Part shown: piece after piece, positions 33,817-42,543 of the stretch
How positions within the stretch are numbered: the stretch's first letter is position 1
How the letters are laid out: each line of letters begins with the position of its first letter
Assembly (NCBI GenBank): GCA_018402545.1
Contig: JAGYIL010000001.1
Location: forward strand, 2,480,001 to 2,544,000
Reading direction: 5' to 3'
DNA from: Saccharospirillum sp.
GTDB taxonomy: Bacteria; Pseudomonadota; Gammaproteobacteria; Pseudomonadales; Natronospirillaceae
DNA length: 64,000 nucleotides
Made by a program: the position numbers and the translations under genes
Notes under the pieces: model-generated
Seen by the model: only the letters and a program-made list of their open reading frames with translations
Database searches by the model: none
Told to the model about the DNA's origin: nothing

Positions 33817-33958
33817 TTTATTTTGGTTACCTTGTAGGTGCTCAATTTTAAACCAGCTGCGCTTTACAGCTTTTTTCAACCCTAATGCTAGCCCCTATGG
33901 TTGCAACTGTGAATCCAATGCACATACTTTGACGAGCTTTAGACAAAAAGCCCGCACA

Positions 33959-33996
33959 TCGTCACAGTTTTGACGATTGGTCTGGCAGATTGCCAG
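33959..33996. promoter_or_regulatory. two adjacent palindromes upstream of lnt
   Basis: TCGTCA-CAGTTT-TGACGA (33959-33976) and CTGGCA-GAT-TGCCAG (33982-33996) lie in the 288-base divergent region between the CNB operon and lnt. Either could be an operator; no family is recognised. Confidence 0.35.
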
Positions 33997-34104
33997 AGCC
34001 CCGCCTTTGCGGTTTTACACCTCAAGACCACAGCATGTCTTCAAAACGTTACCCAGTCTGGGCATTATGCGCACTGGCTTGCAATCCGTCGGACTATTCT
34101 TGTA

Positions 34105-35625
34105 ATGATGCCTACCGCTCCTGTTTTACGCTCTAGCGCCTCGCTGGCACTGTTGTCGCTGTTCTCCGGCATCCTGCTACCACTCTCACTGGCGCCCTTT
34201 GGTTTCTGGCCTTTGGCCTGGCTCAGTCTGATCGGTTATTTTTGGGTAACGGAACGCGCCCAGTCACCAAAGCAAGCCTTCTGGCTGGGCTGGTGTTATG
34301 GCGCTGGCTTGTTCGGGCTAGGTATTTCCTGGGTCTATGGCAGCATGCGAACCGTGGCCACTCCGATCCCCCTGTCAGTTCTGATGACCACCGTTTTTTG
34401 TCTGGCTATTGCCTTGCTGCCAGGTCTGCAGGCCTGGTTGTATCATCGCTTTTTCAAGCAGGGCCGTGGCAGCCAGTGGCTGGCCGCGCCCCTGTTGTGG
34501 CTGGTGTTTGAATGGGTTAGAAGCTGGTTGTTTACCGGCATGCCCTGGTTGTTTGCCGGTTATGCGCTGACCGACACACCCGCCGGGCAGCTGGCGGCTG
34601 TTGTCAGCGTTTATGGCCTGAGTGCGATCATAGCGTTCTCTTCCGCCGCGCTGGCGATGGCTTTGCCTGCTCAGCCTAATCGCTCCCTTCGCCTGGCACC
34701 CGGCCTGGGTGCAGGCCTCATCGTGCTGTCGATGGGGCTGGGCCTGGTGCTGCCTGCCGAGCGCTGGACGACCGTTGCCGACGACGCCGACGTCGTCGCC
34801 ATTCAAAGCAACATTGCCCAGGCGCAAAAATGGCAAAGCAGCCAGGTGCGGCCCACGCTGGAATTTTACAGCGAGCAGGCTCGCCGCTATGACAGCGCTG
34901 ATCTGATGATATGGCCGGAAGCCGCGCTGACGGTAAGACCGGAACGCATTCCGGCCTATCTCGAAGACCTGGAGCGCGTGGGCAATGAGCGCCAGCAGGG
35001 CATCATCACCGGCATTGTCACCCAGCAGGACGGTCGCTACTTCAATGCCCTGCTTGGGTTTGGTACAGCCGATGGCGAGTACCGCAAACAGCATCTGGTG
35101 CCTTTTGGCGAATACCTGCCGTTTGAACAGCAATTGCGCGGGCTGATCAACTTTTTCAACATCCCGATGTCGACACTGACACCGGCACCCGAGCCGCAGA
35201 CGCCCATGCCCTGGATGCACCGTGGCGAAGAGCGCCGTCTGGCACCGGTAATCTGTTACGAAGCGGCTTACCCGGGCCTGACGATGGCCCTGGCCCGGGA
35301 ATCGGACCTGATGATCATGGTCAGTAACGATGCCTGGTTCGGTGATTCACTGGCGCCGCACCAGCACTTGCAGATCACCCGGATGCGGGCGATTGAAAAC
35401 AGCCGGGCCATCGTACGCTCGACTCAGAATGGCATCAGTGCGCTGATTGACGCCAACGGTGAGATTCTGGAGCGCAGCAGGCAGTTTGAAGTGGCTGCCG
35501 TCACCGGCAGTGTCACTCTGCGACAAGGCTTGACGCCCTATCAGCGCTGGGGCGGGCCTTACTGGGCGCTGTTGCCGCTGGCCGGGTTGATCGCCCTGGG
35601 TTGGAGCAAACGGCGGGGCGGCTGA
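34105..35625 (+). CDS. lnt: apolipoprotein N-acyltransferase
   Basis: 506 residues from MMPTAPVLRSS. It adds the third acyl chain to the N-terminal Cys of lipoproteins in the inner membrane, enabling Lol export. About seven or eight helices surround a periplasmic nitrilase domain. The catalytic triad is readable: Glu272 in WPEAALTV, Lys328 in YRKQHLVPFGEYLPF, Cys384 in VICYEAAYPG, close to E. coli Glu267/Lys335/Cys387. The gene stands alone, not behind ybeX/corC. The neighbouring LolA-like operon makes the position interesting. Confidence 0.96.
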   Translation: MMPTAPVLRSSASLALLSLFSGILLPLSLAPFGFWPLAWLSLIGYFWVTERAQSPKQAFWLGWCYGAGLFGLGISWVYGSMRTVATPIPLSVLMTTVFCLAIALLPGLQAWLYHRFFKQGRGSQWLAAPLLWLVFEWVRSWLFTGMPWLFAGYALTDTPAGQLAAVVSVYGLSAIIAFSSAALAMALPAQPNRSLRLAPGLGAGLIVLSMGLGLVLPAERWTTVADDADVVAIQSNIAQAQKWQSSQVRPTLEFYSEQARRYDSADLMIWPEAALTVRPERIPAYLEDLERVGNERQQGIITGIVTQQDGRYFNALLGFGTADGEYRKQHLVPFGEYLPFEQQLRGLINFFNIPMSTLTPAPEPQTPMPWMHRGEERRLAPVICYEAAYPGLTMALARESDLMIMVSNDAWFGDSLAPHQHLQITRMRAIENSRAIVRSTQNGISALIDANGEILERSRQFEVAAVTGSVTLRQGLTPYQRWGGPYWALLPLAGLIALGWSKRRGG

Positions 35626-36495
35626 TCAGCCCCGGCCGGCAGCACCCTTGCCTGGCGTGCCCTTGACCGGGTGGCGGCGAATCCGAAAAAAACCATCCTG
35701 GGGGACCTGCAACGCCGACATCAGGTCAGGCATGACCTCTTCCAGTACTGTATCCAGACCCCAGGGCGGATTCAGGACCATCAGGCCGCTGGCGGTCATG
35801 CCGTGTTCACGCGAATCCGGCGCGATGCCCAGCTCAAAGACCTGCATTTCTGCCAGTCCGGTCAGCTGCCGTTCCAGTTTTCTTACCCGCTCACGCTGCA
35901 CCACCGGAAACCAGACGGCGATGACGGCTGTCGACATCCGTTGCATGGCGCGCTTGACTGCGGTGGCGACGTCGTCGTATTCCGCTTTAACTTCGTAAGA
36001 AGGGTCAATCAGCACAAAAGCCCTGCGTTCCGGTACCGGTAATTCGGAGACCAGGCGCTCCAGGCCATTCTGGCGGGCGACTTTGACGGGCTTTTGCCGG
36101 TTAAACAGAGCTGCCAGGGCATCGTGATCCTTGCTGTGCAGCTCGGTTAGCACCAGCTTGTCTTGTGGGCGCAAGCACTGCCGCGCGATCCAGGGAGAGC
36201 CCGGGTACAGGTTACCCGCTGCCGAGTCATTCGCCTGAGCGACCAGACTCAAATACCGTTTGATAAGCGGATGATGGCCGGGCTTGGCCTGCAGACGAAC
36301 AATGCCTTCGGTGGCTTCGCCGGTTTTCTGCGCCTGCGGTGCGGTTAATGAGTACATGCCCGCGCCAGCATGGGTGTCTATGTACCGTAGCGGCGAGTCC
36401 TTGCGCGTCAGATAATCGAGGCACTGGATCAAAACCAGGTGTTTGAGTACATCGGCATGGTTGCCTGCATGAAAGGCGTGTCGGTAACTGAGCAT
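35626..36495 (-). CDS. rlmJ: 23S rRNA (adenine2030-N6)-methyltransferase
   Basis: 289 residues from MLSYRHAFHAGNHADVLKH, the classic RlmJ N-terminus. It methylates A2030 of 23S rRNA using S-adenosylmethionine. The motif IV that is usually DPPY reads DPSY (164-167), the same position as in E. coli. YIDTHAGAGMYSL is the SAM-binding motif I. It is convergent with lnt, stop against stop, with no bases between. An upstream in-frame extension to 36555 was not used. Confidence 0.93.
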   Translation of the reverse strand: MLSYRHAFHAGNHADVLKHLVLIQCLDYLTRKDSPLRYIDTHAGAGMYSLTAPQAQKTGEATEGIVRLQAKPGHHPLIKRYLSLVAQANDSAAGNLYPGSPWIARQCLRPQDKLVLTELHSKDHDALAALFNRQKPVKVARQNGLERLVSELPVPERRAFVLIDPSYEVKAEYDDVATAVKRAMQRMSTAVIAVWFPVVQRERVRKLERQLTGLAEMQVFELGIAPDSREHGMTASGLMVLNPPWGLDTVLEEVMPDLMSALQVPQDGFFRIRRHPVKGTPGKGAAGRG

Positions 36496-37051
36496 GGGGT
36501 ACAGCTTTGTGGAAACGGGTCGCGCAGTATAGGGGAGAGGTGACCGGGCTGTCATTGTGCTATTTAACCACCCGGCCCGGTTGTCACGCAGACGCTACAC
36601 AAGAATTCGCCTATCTCGTAAAAATACAGGCTGGGAGCCCTGATTTACCCGGCTTTCCTTTTGATTTTACAGGTGTACAAGGTAGAATCGCCGGGATTTT
36701 TTATCTTAGCCCCTTGCAATCGGGTAAGGTTGCGGGGCATCAAAACGACAAGAAGTGGCCGGCCAAGCCGTCAACACTTCGGGCGTCCTCACTGACGCAA
36801 CGATCAACAATAAAAAATCAAACATTGATCGAGCTTCCAATTCTCGAGCGTGATCACGACCAGCCAGACGAACCGGGTATCATCAGGGTTGACCAATCTC
36901 TATCCCTGACCACCCGTTATTGTATAGCGGCTTTCACCGACCGAACCTTATCCCTCGGGCCGGCGGTGTGTTTACAGAATTGGACAGCGCGATCACTTGA
37001 TGCGACCAGTTGCCGCAGAGCGACGGTTGAAGACTGAATGTGGGAGGGTTA
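36496..37051. other. 556-base divergent intergenic region with candidate operator
   Basis: Between rlmJ and livG. No gene is credible here. The one structured site is CGATCAA-N17-TTGATCG (36801-36831), a spaced 7-base inverted repeat that could be an operator for the liv operon. No clear -10/-35 pair could be assigned. A purine-rich GGGAGGGT serves as the livG ribosome site. Confidence 0.5.
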
Positions 37052-37834
37052 ATGGGATCCATCATCGAAGTACAGGGCGTATCGAAAGCCTTTGGCGGCT
37101 TGCACGTCATTAATGACTGCTCCATCGCCGTTGAAGAAGGTTCGATCACCGGCCTGATAGGCCCCAACGGGGCTGGTAAATCAACCTTGTTCAACCTGAT
37201 CGCCGGCGCGTTTCCGGTCGACCAGGGCACCATCACACTGGCGGGCGAAAACATCACCAACCTGCCGTCCAACGTCCTGTTTGAAAAAGGCCTGCTGCGC
37301 ACTTTTCAGATCGCACAGGAATTCACGCACATGTCGGCGCTGGAAAACCTGATGATGGTGCCGCCCAATCAGCCGGGCGAAAACATCTTCAACACCTGGT
37401 TTCAACCCGGCAAAGTGCGCGACTTTGAAAACGGCGTCCGGCAAAAAGCAATGGATGTGATCGATTTCATCGGCCTGGATCATGTCAAGAACGAACTGGC
37501 CGGTAACCTCTCTGGTGGCCAGAAGAAACTGCTGGAATTGGGCCGCACCATGATGGTCGATGCCAAGGTAGTGCTGCTCGATGAAATTGCGGCAGGCGTC
37601 AACCGTACCCTGCTGCAAGACCTGGTGGGCAATATCAAGCGTCTGAACCAGGAGATGGGCTACACCTTTCTGGTGATTGAGCACGACATGGACATGATCG
37701 CCGAACTGTGTGACCCGGTGATCGTACTCGCCCAGGGCAGCGTTATGGTCGAGGGCACCATCGAAGAAATTCGCAACAACCCCCAAGTGATTGAAGCCTA
37801 TTTTGGCAGTGACCCGAACGAGGCCGGAGCGTAA
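37052..37834 (+). CDS. livG: branched-chain amino acid ABC transporter ATPase, LivG-type
   Basis: 260 residues from MGSIIEVQGVSKAF, GGGAGGGT upstream. Walker A GPNGAGKSTL, signature LSGGQKKLLELGR, Walker B AKVVLLDEIAAGVN, switch His in VIEHDMDMIAELC. The LivG-specific LRTFQIAQEFTHMSALENLMM is present. Length fits LivG (255). It opens a livG-F-H-M order; the binding protein is not in the operon. The substrate might be branched-chain or another amino acid or urea-like compound. Confidence 0.93.
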   Translation: MGSIIEVQGVSKAFGGLHVINDCSIAVEEGSITGLIGPNGAGKSTLFNLIAGAFPVDQGTITLAGENITNLPSNVLFEKGLLRTFQIAQEFTHMSALENLMMVPPNQPGENIFNTWFQPGKVRDFENGVRQKAMDVIDFIGLDHVKNELAGNLSGGQKKLLELGRTMMVDAKVVLLDEIAAGVNRTLLQDLVGNIKRLNQEMGYTFLVIEHDMDMIAELCDPVIVLAQGSVMVEGTIEEIRNNPQVIEAYFGSDPNEAGA

Positions 37835-37835
37835 T

Positions 37836-38540
37836 ATGGCACTGATTGAATGCAAAAACATTCATGCCGGTTACGGCGGCATGAACATCCTCAATGGCGT
37901 CAACATGTCCATTGAGTCGAGTGAGATTGGCGTAATTGTCGGCCCCAACGGCGCTGGTAAATCAACCACCCTGAAAGCCATTTTCGGTTTGCTGAACGTC
38001 AGTGAAGGCAGCATCGAACTGCGTGGCGACAACATCACCAACCTGTCTCCTGATAAGCTCGTACATAAGGGCATGGGCTTTGTCCCCCAGGAGCATAATG
38101 TCTTCATCAGCATGACGGTCGAGGAAAACCTGGAAATGGGTGCCTTTATTCGCCGCGATGATTTCAGCTACATGCTCGAACGCGTCTACAGCTTTTTCCC
38201 CGACCTGAAAGACAAGCGCAGACAACCGGCCGGTGAACTTTCCGGTGGGCAACGCCAGATGGTCGCCATGGGTCGCGCCCTGATGGTTGAGCCCAGCCTG
38301 CTGTTGCTCGATGAACCAACGGCCGGTCTTTCCCCGCTGTACATGAACGAAATTTTCGAGCGGGTGATCGCCATTAACGAGAGCGGCGTCGGCGTGCTGA
38401 TGGTTGAACAGAATGCCAAACAGGCACTGCGCATTGCGCACAAGGGGTTCGTACTGGCGGCGGGTAAAAACCGCTTTACCGATACAGGCCAGAACCTGCT
38501 GAACGATCCGGAAGTGGCAAAAAGCTTCCTGGGTGGCTGA
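37836..38540 (+). CDS. livF: branched-chain amino acid ABC transporter ATPase, LivF-type
   Basis: 234 residues from MALIECKNIHAGYGG, one base after the livG stop. Walker A GPNGAGKSTT, signature LSGGQRQMVAMGR, Walker B SLLLLDEPTAGLS, and the LivF-typical GLSPLYMNEIFERV. It forms the ATPase pair with LivG. The remaining genes follow with 19 bases to livH. Confidence 0.94.
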   Translation: MALIECKNIHAGYGGMNILNGVNMSIESSEIGVIVGPNGAGKSTTLKAIFGLLNVSEGSIELRGDNITNLSPDKLVHKGMGFVPQEHNVFISMTVEENLEMGAFIRRDDFSYMLERVYSFFPDLKDKRRQPAGELSGGQRQMVAMGRALMVEPSLLLLDEPTAGLSPLYMNEIFERVIAINESGVGVLMVEQNAKQALRIAHKGFVLAAGKNRFTDTGQNLLNDPEVAKSFLGG

Positions 38541-38559
38541 CGGTTAATAGGAGTCCGTT

Positions 38560-39561
38560 GTGAACGAATTTATTTTCTTTTTTAACAGTGTGGTTATTAA
38601 TGGCGCGGTGATTGGCTCGATCTACGCCATGGGTGCCATCGGTGTCACTCTGGTGTTCGGCATTCTGCGCTTTGCCCATTTTGCCCATGCCGACATGATG
38701 ACACTGGGCGCCTTTCTGGTGCTGATTCTGACCGCTTTGTTTCCGGCCGTAGGCCCGGCCATCGGCTTACCCACCGCCTTTGTGATGATGCCGCTTGCCA
38801 TGGTGGCGACTGCCTTTATCGCCGTGGGCATCGACAAGTTGTTCTACAAAAAGCTGCGGGAAAACAACGTTAAGCCGGTCGTTATGGTGATGGCGTCGGT
38901 CGGCGTTACGCTGATGCTGCAGGGGCTGATTCGCTTCTTCGCCGGCACCGGTACACAGAGCCTCTATATTGATGATCGCAAAGCGATCTTCCGCATCGAC
39001 CTGCCGTTTGAATCGGCCTCGCGCAACCTGGTGGTCACCGAACCTCAATTGCTGCTGTTCCTGTTCCTGGCGTTCGCCGTTATAGCCTTGCACCTGTTCC
39101 TGAACAAGTCGCGGCTTGGTAAAGCCATGCGCGCCATGTCGGATAACCCGGATCTGGCCAAGGTTTCTGGCATCAACACCAACACCGTCGTCGGGGTCAC
39201 CTGGATTATTGCCGGTGCACTGGCTTGTGCGGCTGGCACCTTACTATCACTGGACGTAACGCTGAAGCCTGACCTGAGCTTCATGATTTTGCTGCCGATT
39301 TTCGCAGCGGCTATTGTTGGTGGCGTAGGTAGCCCTTACGGGGCGCTGGCAGGCGGCTTTGTGGTTGGCCTGACGGAAACGCTGGCGGTATTCAACTGGA
39401 CCTTCGTGTTGCGCCCGCTGGAGCAAGCCATCCCCGCACTCGACTTGCCCAATACGCTGGCCTTTGTGCCTACTGAATACAAAATCACCATTCCGTTTTT
39501 CATCCTGTTGGCGATTCTGATCTGGCGACCAACCGGCCTGTTTAAAGGGAAGATCATCTGA
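38560..39561 (+). CDS. livH: branched-chain amino acid ABC transporter permease, LivH-type
   Basis: 333 residues with a GTG start and AGGAG 6 bases upstream. About eight or nine membrane helices. The conserved family block AMRAMSDNPDLAKVSGINTNTVVGVTWIIAGALA is the ATPase-contact region. The start overlaps nothing, but its stop TGA overlaps the livM ATG (TGATG), so the two permeases are coupled. A mid-protein loop near 130-155 is longer than in LivH of E. coli (308). Confidence 0.92.
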   Translation: MNEFIFFFNSVVINGAVIGSIYAMGAIGVTLVFGILRFAHFAHADMMTLGAFLVLILTALFPAVGPAIGLPTAFVMMPLAMVATAFIAVGIDKLFYKKLRENNVKPVVMVMASVGVTLMLQGLIRFFAGTGTQSLYIDDRKAIFRIDLPFESASRNLVVTEPQLLLFLFLAFAVIALHLFLNKSRLGKAMRAMSDNPDLAKVSGINTNTVVGVTWIIAGALACAAGTLLSLDVTLKPDLSFMILLPIFAAAIVGGVGSPYGALAGGFVVGLTETLAVFNWTFVLRPLEQAIPALDLPNTLAFVPTEYKITIPFFILLAILIWRPTGLFKGKII

Positions 39562-40826
39562 TGCAACTGCCAAAGAAAGACATCATCCTGTTCAGCCTGC
39601 TGGCTGCATTGATTCTGATCGTATTTGCCTCTCAGGGCTCCGCTTACAGTGTCCGGGTACTGGCTGAAGCCAGCTGTTACGCCATTCTGGCGCTGGGCCT
39701 GACCATTCAATGGGGCTACGCCGGTCTGTTTAACGCCGGCATCATGGGCTTTGTCGCCCTTGGTGGCTTTATTACCATGCTGTTCAGTTTCCCGACCAAC
39801 GACGACTTCTGGAGCACCGACCTGCCCGGCCAACTCGGCGGCGTTGGCCTCAAGGCGTTGCTTTCGATCGCCATCGTTTATAGCCTCACCCAACTGAAGC
39901 GCTTCGGTATCAGCAAGAAGATCCGCTTGCCGCTTATCATTGTTGCTTCCGCGATTCTGTATCTTTGGGTCGTCACCTCACTGGGGCCAGTTGCCGAAGC
40001 CATTGAATCCGAAGCCGGGTTTATTGGCGGTTTTGGTTTGCCGGTCTGGGTTGGCTGGCTGGTCGGTGGTGCCATTGCAGGCGGCATCGCCTATTTCATC
40101 GGCCACATTTGCCTGGGCTTGCGCAGTGACTATCTGGCTATTGCGACGCTGGGTATTGCCGAAATCATCAAGGCCTTTCTGAAGAATGCCGACTGGCTGA
40201 CCAGGGGTACACTGACGGTATCCCCCCTGCCCTGGCCAGTACCACAGGCCGGAGACATCGGCTTTATTGCTGCCCGCGCAGCCTATCTGTCAGTCACCGC
40301 AGTAATGATTGCTGTCATCTACTTCTTGCTGTACCGCGCCTATAACGCCCCCTGGGGCCGTACCATGCGCGCCATTCGTGACAACGAAAACTCCTCGGCC
40401 GCCATGGGCAAAGACGTCAACCGTCGCCGCCTGGAAGTCTTTATTCTGGGCTCGGTGCTGATGGGTATTGGCGGCGCCGCCCTGGTCACTTTTAACGGCA
40501 TTTTTGACCCCAGTGGCTTCCTGCCGCTGAACCATACCTTTCTGGTCTGGGTTATGGTGATTCTTGGCGGGGCCGGTAATAACAAAGGCACTATCTTTGG
40601 GGCGGTACTGATCTACATTATCTGGACCATGTCGGAACCGGCAGCGCTGTTCCTGATCGATGTAGCGCGTAATATGGGTACCGCCTGGTTCGATTGGCAG
40701 CCACCCGGTGATCTCGATAGCCGAGCGCTGCAGGCGCGGGTATTTGTGATCGGCCTGACCATCAGCCTGGTATTGCGTTACGCACCCAAAGGGCTGTTCC
40801 CGGAAAAAGTGGCGCATCACGCCTGA
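39561..40826 (+). CDS. livM: branched-chain amino acid ABC transporter permease, LivM-type
   Basis: 421 residues. The N-terminal helices include ALGLTIQWGYAGLFNAGIMGFVALGGF, the LivM core. The C-terminal block RTMRAIRDNENSSAAMGKDVNRRRLEVFILGSVLMGIGGAAL and VMVILGGAGNNKGTIFGAVLIY are the ATPase-contact and pore regions. The middle has a longer loop with charged residues than LivM of E. coli. The last gene of the operon; a strong terminator follows. Confidence 0.92.
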   Translation: MQLPKKDIILFSLLAALILIVFASQGSAYSVRVLAEASCYAILALGLTIQWGYAGLFNAGIMGFVALGGFITMLFSFPTNDDFWSTDLPGQLGGVGLKALLSIAIVYSLTQLKRFGISKKIRLPLIIVASAILYLWVVTSLGPVAEAIESEAGFIGGFGLPVWVGWLVGGAIAGGIAYFIGHICLGLRSDYLAIATLGIAEIIKAFLKNADWLTRGTLTVSPLPWPVPQAGDIGFIAARAAYLSVTAVMIAVIYFLLYRAYNAPWGRTMRAIRDNENSSAAMGKDVNRRRLEVFILGSVLMGIGGAALVTFNGIFDPSGFLPLNHTFLVWVMVILGGAGNNKGTIFGAVLIYIIWTMSEPAALFLIDVARNMGTAWFDWQPPGDLDSRALQARVFVIGLTISLVLRYAPKGLFPEKVAHHA

Positions 40827-40843
40827 CCTGATGAAGGTACTTT

Positions 40844-40870
40844 AAAGGGGAGCTTTCAGCTCCCCTTTTT
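40844..40870 (+). terminator. intrinsic terminator of the liv operon
   Basis: AAAGGGGAGCT (40844-40854), a 3-base loop TTC, AGCTCCCCTTT (40858-40868), followed by T residues to 40871. A strong GC stem with a T-run, 17 bases after the livM stop. Confidence 0.92.
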
Positions 40871-40910
40871 TATGCACGACTGTCTGAATGACGTAGACTG
40901 TTTTAGCTGA

Positions 40911-42332
40911 ATGACGGACAACTCAATTGAGCATCTCATGACTCTCTATAACTGGCCAAAAACCACTGGTGACGTTTCTTTCTGGTATCAGGATATCGGT
41001 GGCTTCCCGCCATTCAGACCGGCGCTTGATGGCGATGTCACCGCCGATGTCTGCATCATAGGTGCGGGTTACACCGGTTTATGGACGGCCTATTACCTCA
41101 AGAAAGCCAAGCCGGAATTGAATGTCATCATTCTCGAAGCCGAATTCGCGGGTTTTGGCGCATCAGGGCGTAACGGTGGCTGGTTGACCGGGGGCTTTGC
41201 CTGGGATCATGAACGTTATCTGAGTAGCAGTAATGCAGCGAGCGTGCTTGCTATGGTCGATGCGATGGGTTCCAGCGTCGATGAAATCCTTTCTGTTGCC
41301 TCGGCCGAGGGCATCGACGCCGATATTTATCGCACCCGTGAATTGCTGATCGCTACTAATCCGGCACAGCTGCACCGCATGAACGCCGAGATAGAACACC
41401 GCCAGCACTGGGGTGAGGCGGGCAGGATTCGGGCATTGGGTCAGGACGAAGTCGCAGCGAGACTTTCAATACCGGGCGCATTGGGCGCGATGGAGATTGA
41501 TAACGTCGCCCGCATTCAGCCTGCCAAACTGGTGCAAGGGTTGGCGCGAGTCGTTGAGGGTCTGGGCGTGCGGATCGCTGAACGCACAAGGGTTAACACT
41601 CTGGAGCCGGGCGCAGCGAAAACCGACCAGGGAAGGGTAACGGCGCCCATTATACTTCGTGCAACCGAAGGTTTTACGGCCACTTTGCCCGGATCGGAAC
41701 GGGACTGGCTGCCGCTCAATTCTGCCCAGATTGTAACCGAGCCCTTGCCACCCGATGTGTGGGAACAGATCGGCTGGAACGGCCGGGAGATCGTAGGTGA
41801 TTTCGCCAATGCCTACTGTTACTGCCAGCGCACCCGTGAAGACCGAATCGCGGTTGGCGGCCGTGGCCTGCCCTATCGTCTGGGCAGTAAAATTGACCAC
41901 CGGGGCACACCTGACCCTGAAACCATTCGCCACCTTATCCGAATCCTGAACCGGTACTTCCCGGCTGCCAGCAAGGCGCGTATTGATCATGCCTGGTGCG
42001 GTGTATTGGCGGTACCTCGCGACTGGTGCGCCACCGTCGGGCTGGACCCGAAAACTGGCCTCGGCTGGGCCGGAGGGTATGTCGGCGTGGGCGTATCGAC
42101 CTCCAACCTGGCCGGGCGCACCCTCTGCGATCTAGCTCTGGGCCGGGACACCGACCTGACCCGCCTGCCCTGGGTTGGCCGCCGGGTTCGACCCTGGGAG
42201 CCCGAGCCCCTGCGCTGGCTGGGCGTCAGAGGCATGTATGCCCTGTTTAATGAGGCCGATAGGCGTGAAGCCAGAGACGGACCAGCACCTTCAAAACTGG
42301 CGATGCTGGGCCACTGGCTGACCGGGCACTAG
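40911..42332 (+). CDS. FAD-dependent amine/amino-acid oxidoreductase (DadA/GlpD-like)
   Basis: 473 residues from the ATG at 40911; a second ATG at 40938 (MTLYNWPKTTGD) could also serve. The Rossmann dinucleotide fold is DVCIIGAGYTGLWTAYYL (about 46-63), followed by the GASGRNGGWLTGG FAD-binding loop, a pattern shared with gamma-glutamylputrescine and glycine-type oxidases. The substrate is unknown; it probably deaminates an amine or amino acid. It lies between the amino-acid ABC operon and aspartase, so amino-acid catabolism is likely. It ends in element G. Confidence 0.85.
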   Translation: MTDNSIEHLMTLYNWPKTTGDVSFWYQDIGGFPPFRPALDGDVTADVCIIGAGYTGLWTAYYLKKAKPELNVIILEAEFAGFGASGRNGGWLTGGFAWDHERYLSSSNAASVLAMVDAMGSSVDEILSVASAEGIDADIYRTRELLIATNPAQLHRMNAEIEHRQHWGEAGRIRALGQDEVAARLSIPGALGAMEIDNVARIQPAKLVQGLARVVEGLGVRIAERTRVNTLEPGAAKTDQGRVTAPIILRATEGFTATLPGSERDWLPLNSAQIVTEPLPPDVWEQIGWNGREIVGDFANAYCYCQRTREDRIAVGGRGLPYRLGSKIDHRGTPDPETIRHLIRILNRYFPAASKARIDHAWCGVLAVPRDWCATVGLDPKTGLGWAGGYVGVGVSTSNLAGRTLCDLALGRDTDLTRLPWVGRRVRPWEPEPLRWLGVRGMYALFNEADRREARDGPAPSKLAMLGHWLTGH

Positions 42333-42543
42333 AGTTATTAGCCGGAAATTCGTGGAATAGATATCCCCCGAGCCAGTACTTTCTACGGTGCCAATCGGGC
42401 TATCGGGTACGTCTGCTGGGGCACGCTGTAAATACCTCCCTGTAAGCTCGGAGACCGCATCCATGCGGTCTAACGGCCCCCAACAGACGCACCCGACAGC
42501 CCTTCGATAAATTAAGTGGTTAATATCCGGCTCAGAACTCTAG
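42329..42543. repeat. palindromic intergenic element, copy G, stop codon to stop codon
   Basis: 215 bases between two convergent genes. The terminal repeats CTAGAGTT.. (42329) and ..AACTCTAG (42543) match at 19 of 22 positions; the TAG within each is the stop codon of the oxidoreductase gene (plus) and of aspA (minus). The inner arms GGGCTaTCGGGTaCGTCTG and its complement also pair, with one loop-side insertion. The core contains GACCGCAT-CC-ATGCGGTC. The core sequence is more diverged than in copies A-E. Confidence 0.85.

Noticed and set aside
36507-37037. A 176-residue plus-strand open frame before livG
   Set aside because: No ribosome site, composition and content unlike a protein family, no coupling to livG; treated as non-coding.
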